Positions 7,058 to 7,081 of a DNA stretch of 7,081 nucleotides are shown here, piece by piece. The DNA is from Clostridiales bacterium UBA7044 (GTDB lineage: Bacteria > Bacillota > Clostridia > Oscillospirales > Oscillospiraceae), in NCBI GenBank assembly GCA_002493965.1, contig DLAP01000021.1, positions 1 to 7,081 of the forward strand, written 5' to 3'. The notes beneath the pieces were generated by a model, which saw only the letters and a list, made by a program, of their open reading frames with translations, was not told the DNA's origin and made no database searches. The first letter of the stretch is position 1, and every line of letters starts with the position of its first letter. The position numbers and the translations under genes are program-made.

Positions 7058-7081
7058 AACAGGCTGTCGAAAAACCATGTC

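Noticed and set aside
6416..7078. 220-codon minus-strand open frame
   Set aside because: It overlaps the lipoprotein gene in another frame and is antisense to the cysteine-rich gene. Its Ala/Val run comes from the antisense of GC-rich Cys/Gly codons.

Overview
This window carries a complete class I heat-shock operon of a Firmicutes bacterium, hrcA-grpE-dnaK-dnaJ, read right to left on the minus strand. Upstream of it, also on the minus strand, is a secreted lipoprotein with a carbohydrate-binding beta-helix domain. At the right edge a very small cysteine-rich membrane protein is encoded on the plus strand. The HrcA/CIRCE control system, a DnaK that lacks the N-terminal-lobe insertion of Gram-negative homologues, strong AGGAGG ribosome sites and moderately GC-rich coding DNA all suggest a gut-type Clostridia, most likely Oscillospiraceae/Ruminococcaceae. 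The family-level placement is inference.

Layout from left to right: a perfect 11-bp hairpin after dnaJ (35-59); dnaJ (69-1217); a 10-bp intercistronic hairpin (1257-1282); dnaK (1294-3114); grpE (3177-3737); hrcA (3770-4840); its control region (4849-4923), with a canonical CIRCE, a second degenerate CIRCE overlapping it by 3 bp, and a sigma-A-type promoter; an intrinsic terminator (4951-4999) and a small hairpin (5024-5042) behind the lipoprotein gene; the lipoprotein gene (5047-6699) with its own extended -10 promoter; a 166-bp divergent intergenic region; the 52-residue cysteine-rich protein (6866-7024); and a closing hairpin with a GTGA loop (7038-7057).

The heat-shock genes form one regulatory and functional unit. 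HrcA represses the operon through CIRCE. DnaK is the ATP-driven Hsp70 chaperone, DnaJ delivers substrates and stimulates its ATPase, and GrpE exchanges its nucleotide. The lipoprotein is separated from the operon by a terminator and probably has an unrelated cell-surface role.

Most of the window is conserved and ordinary. The points that deserve a second look are the tandem CIRCE arrangement, the grpE start codon, the hairpin between dnaK and dnaJ, the cysteine-rich mini-protein with its unusual leader, and the repetitive acidic tail of the lipoprotein. I did not find a convincing new multi-gene system here.
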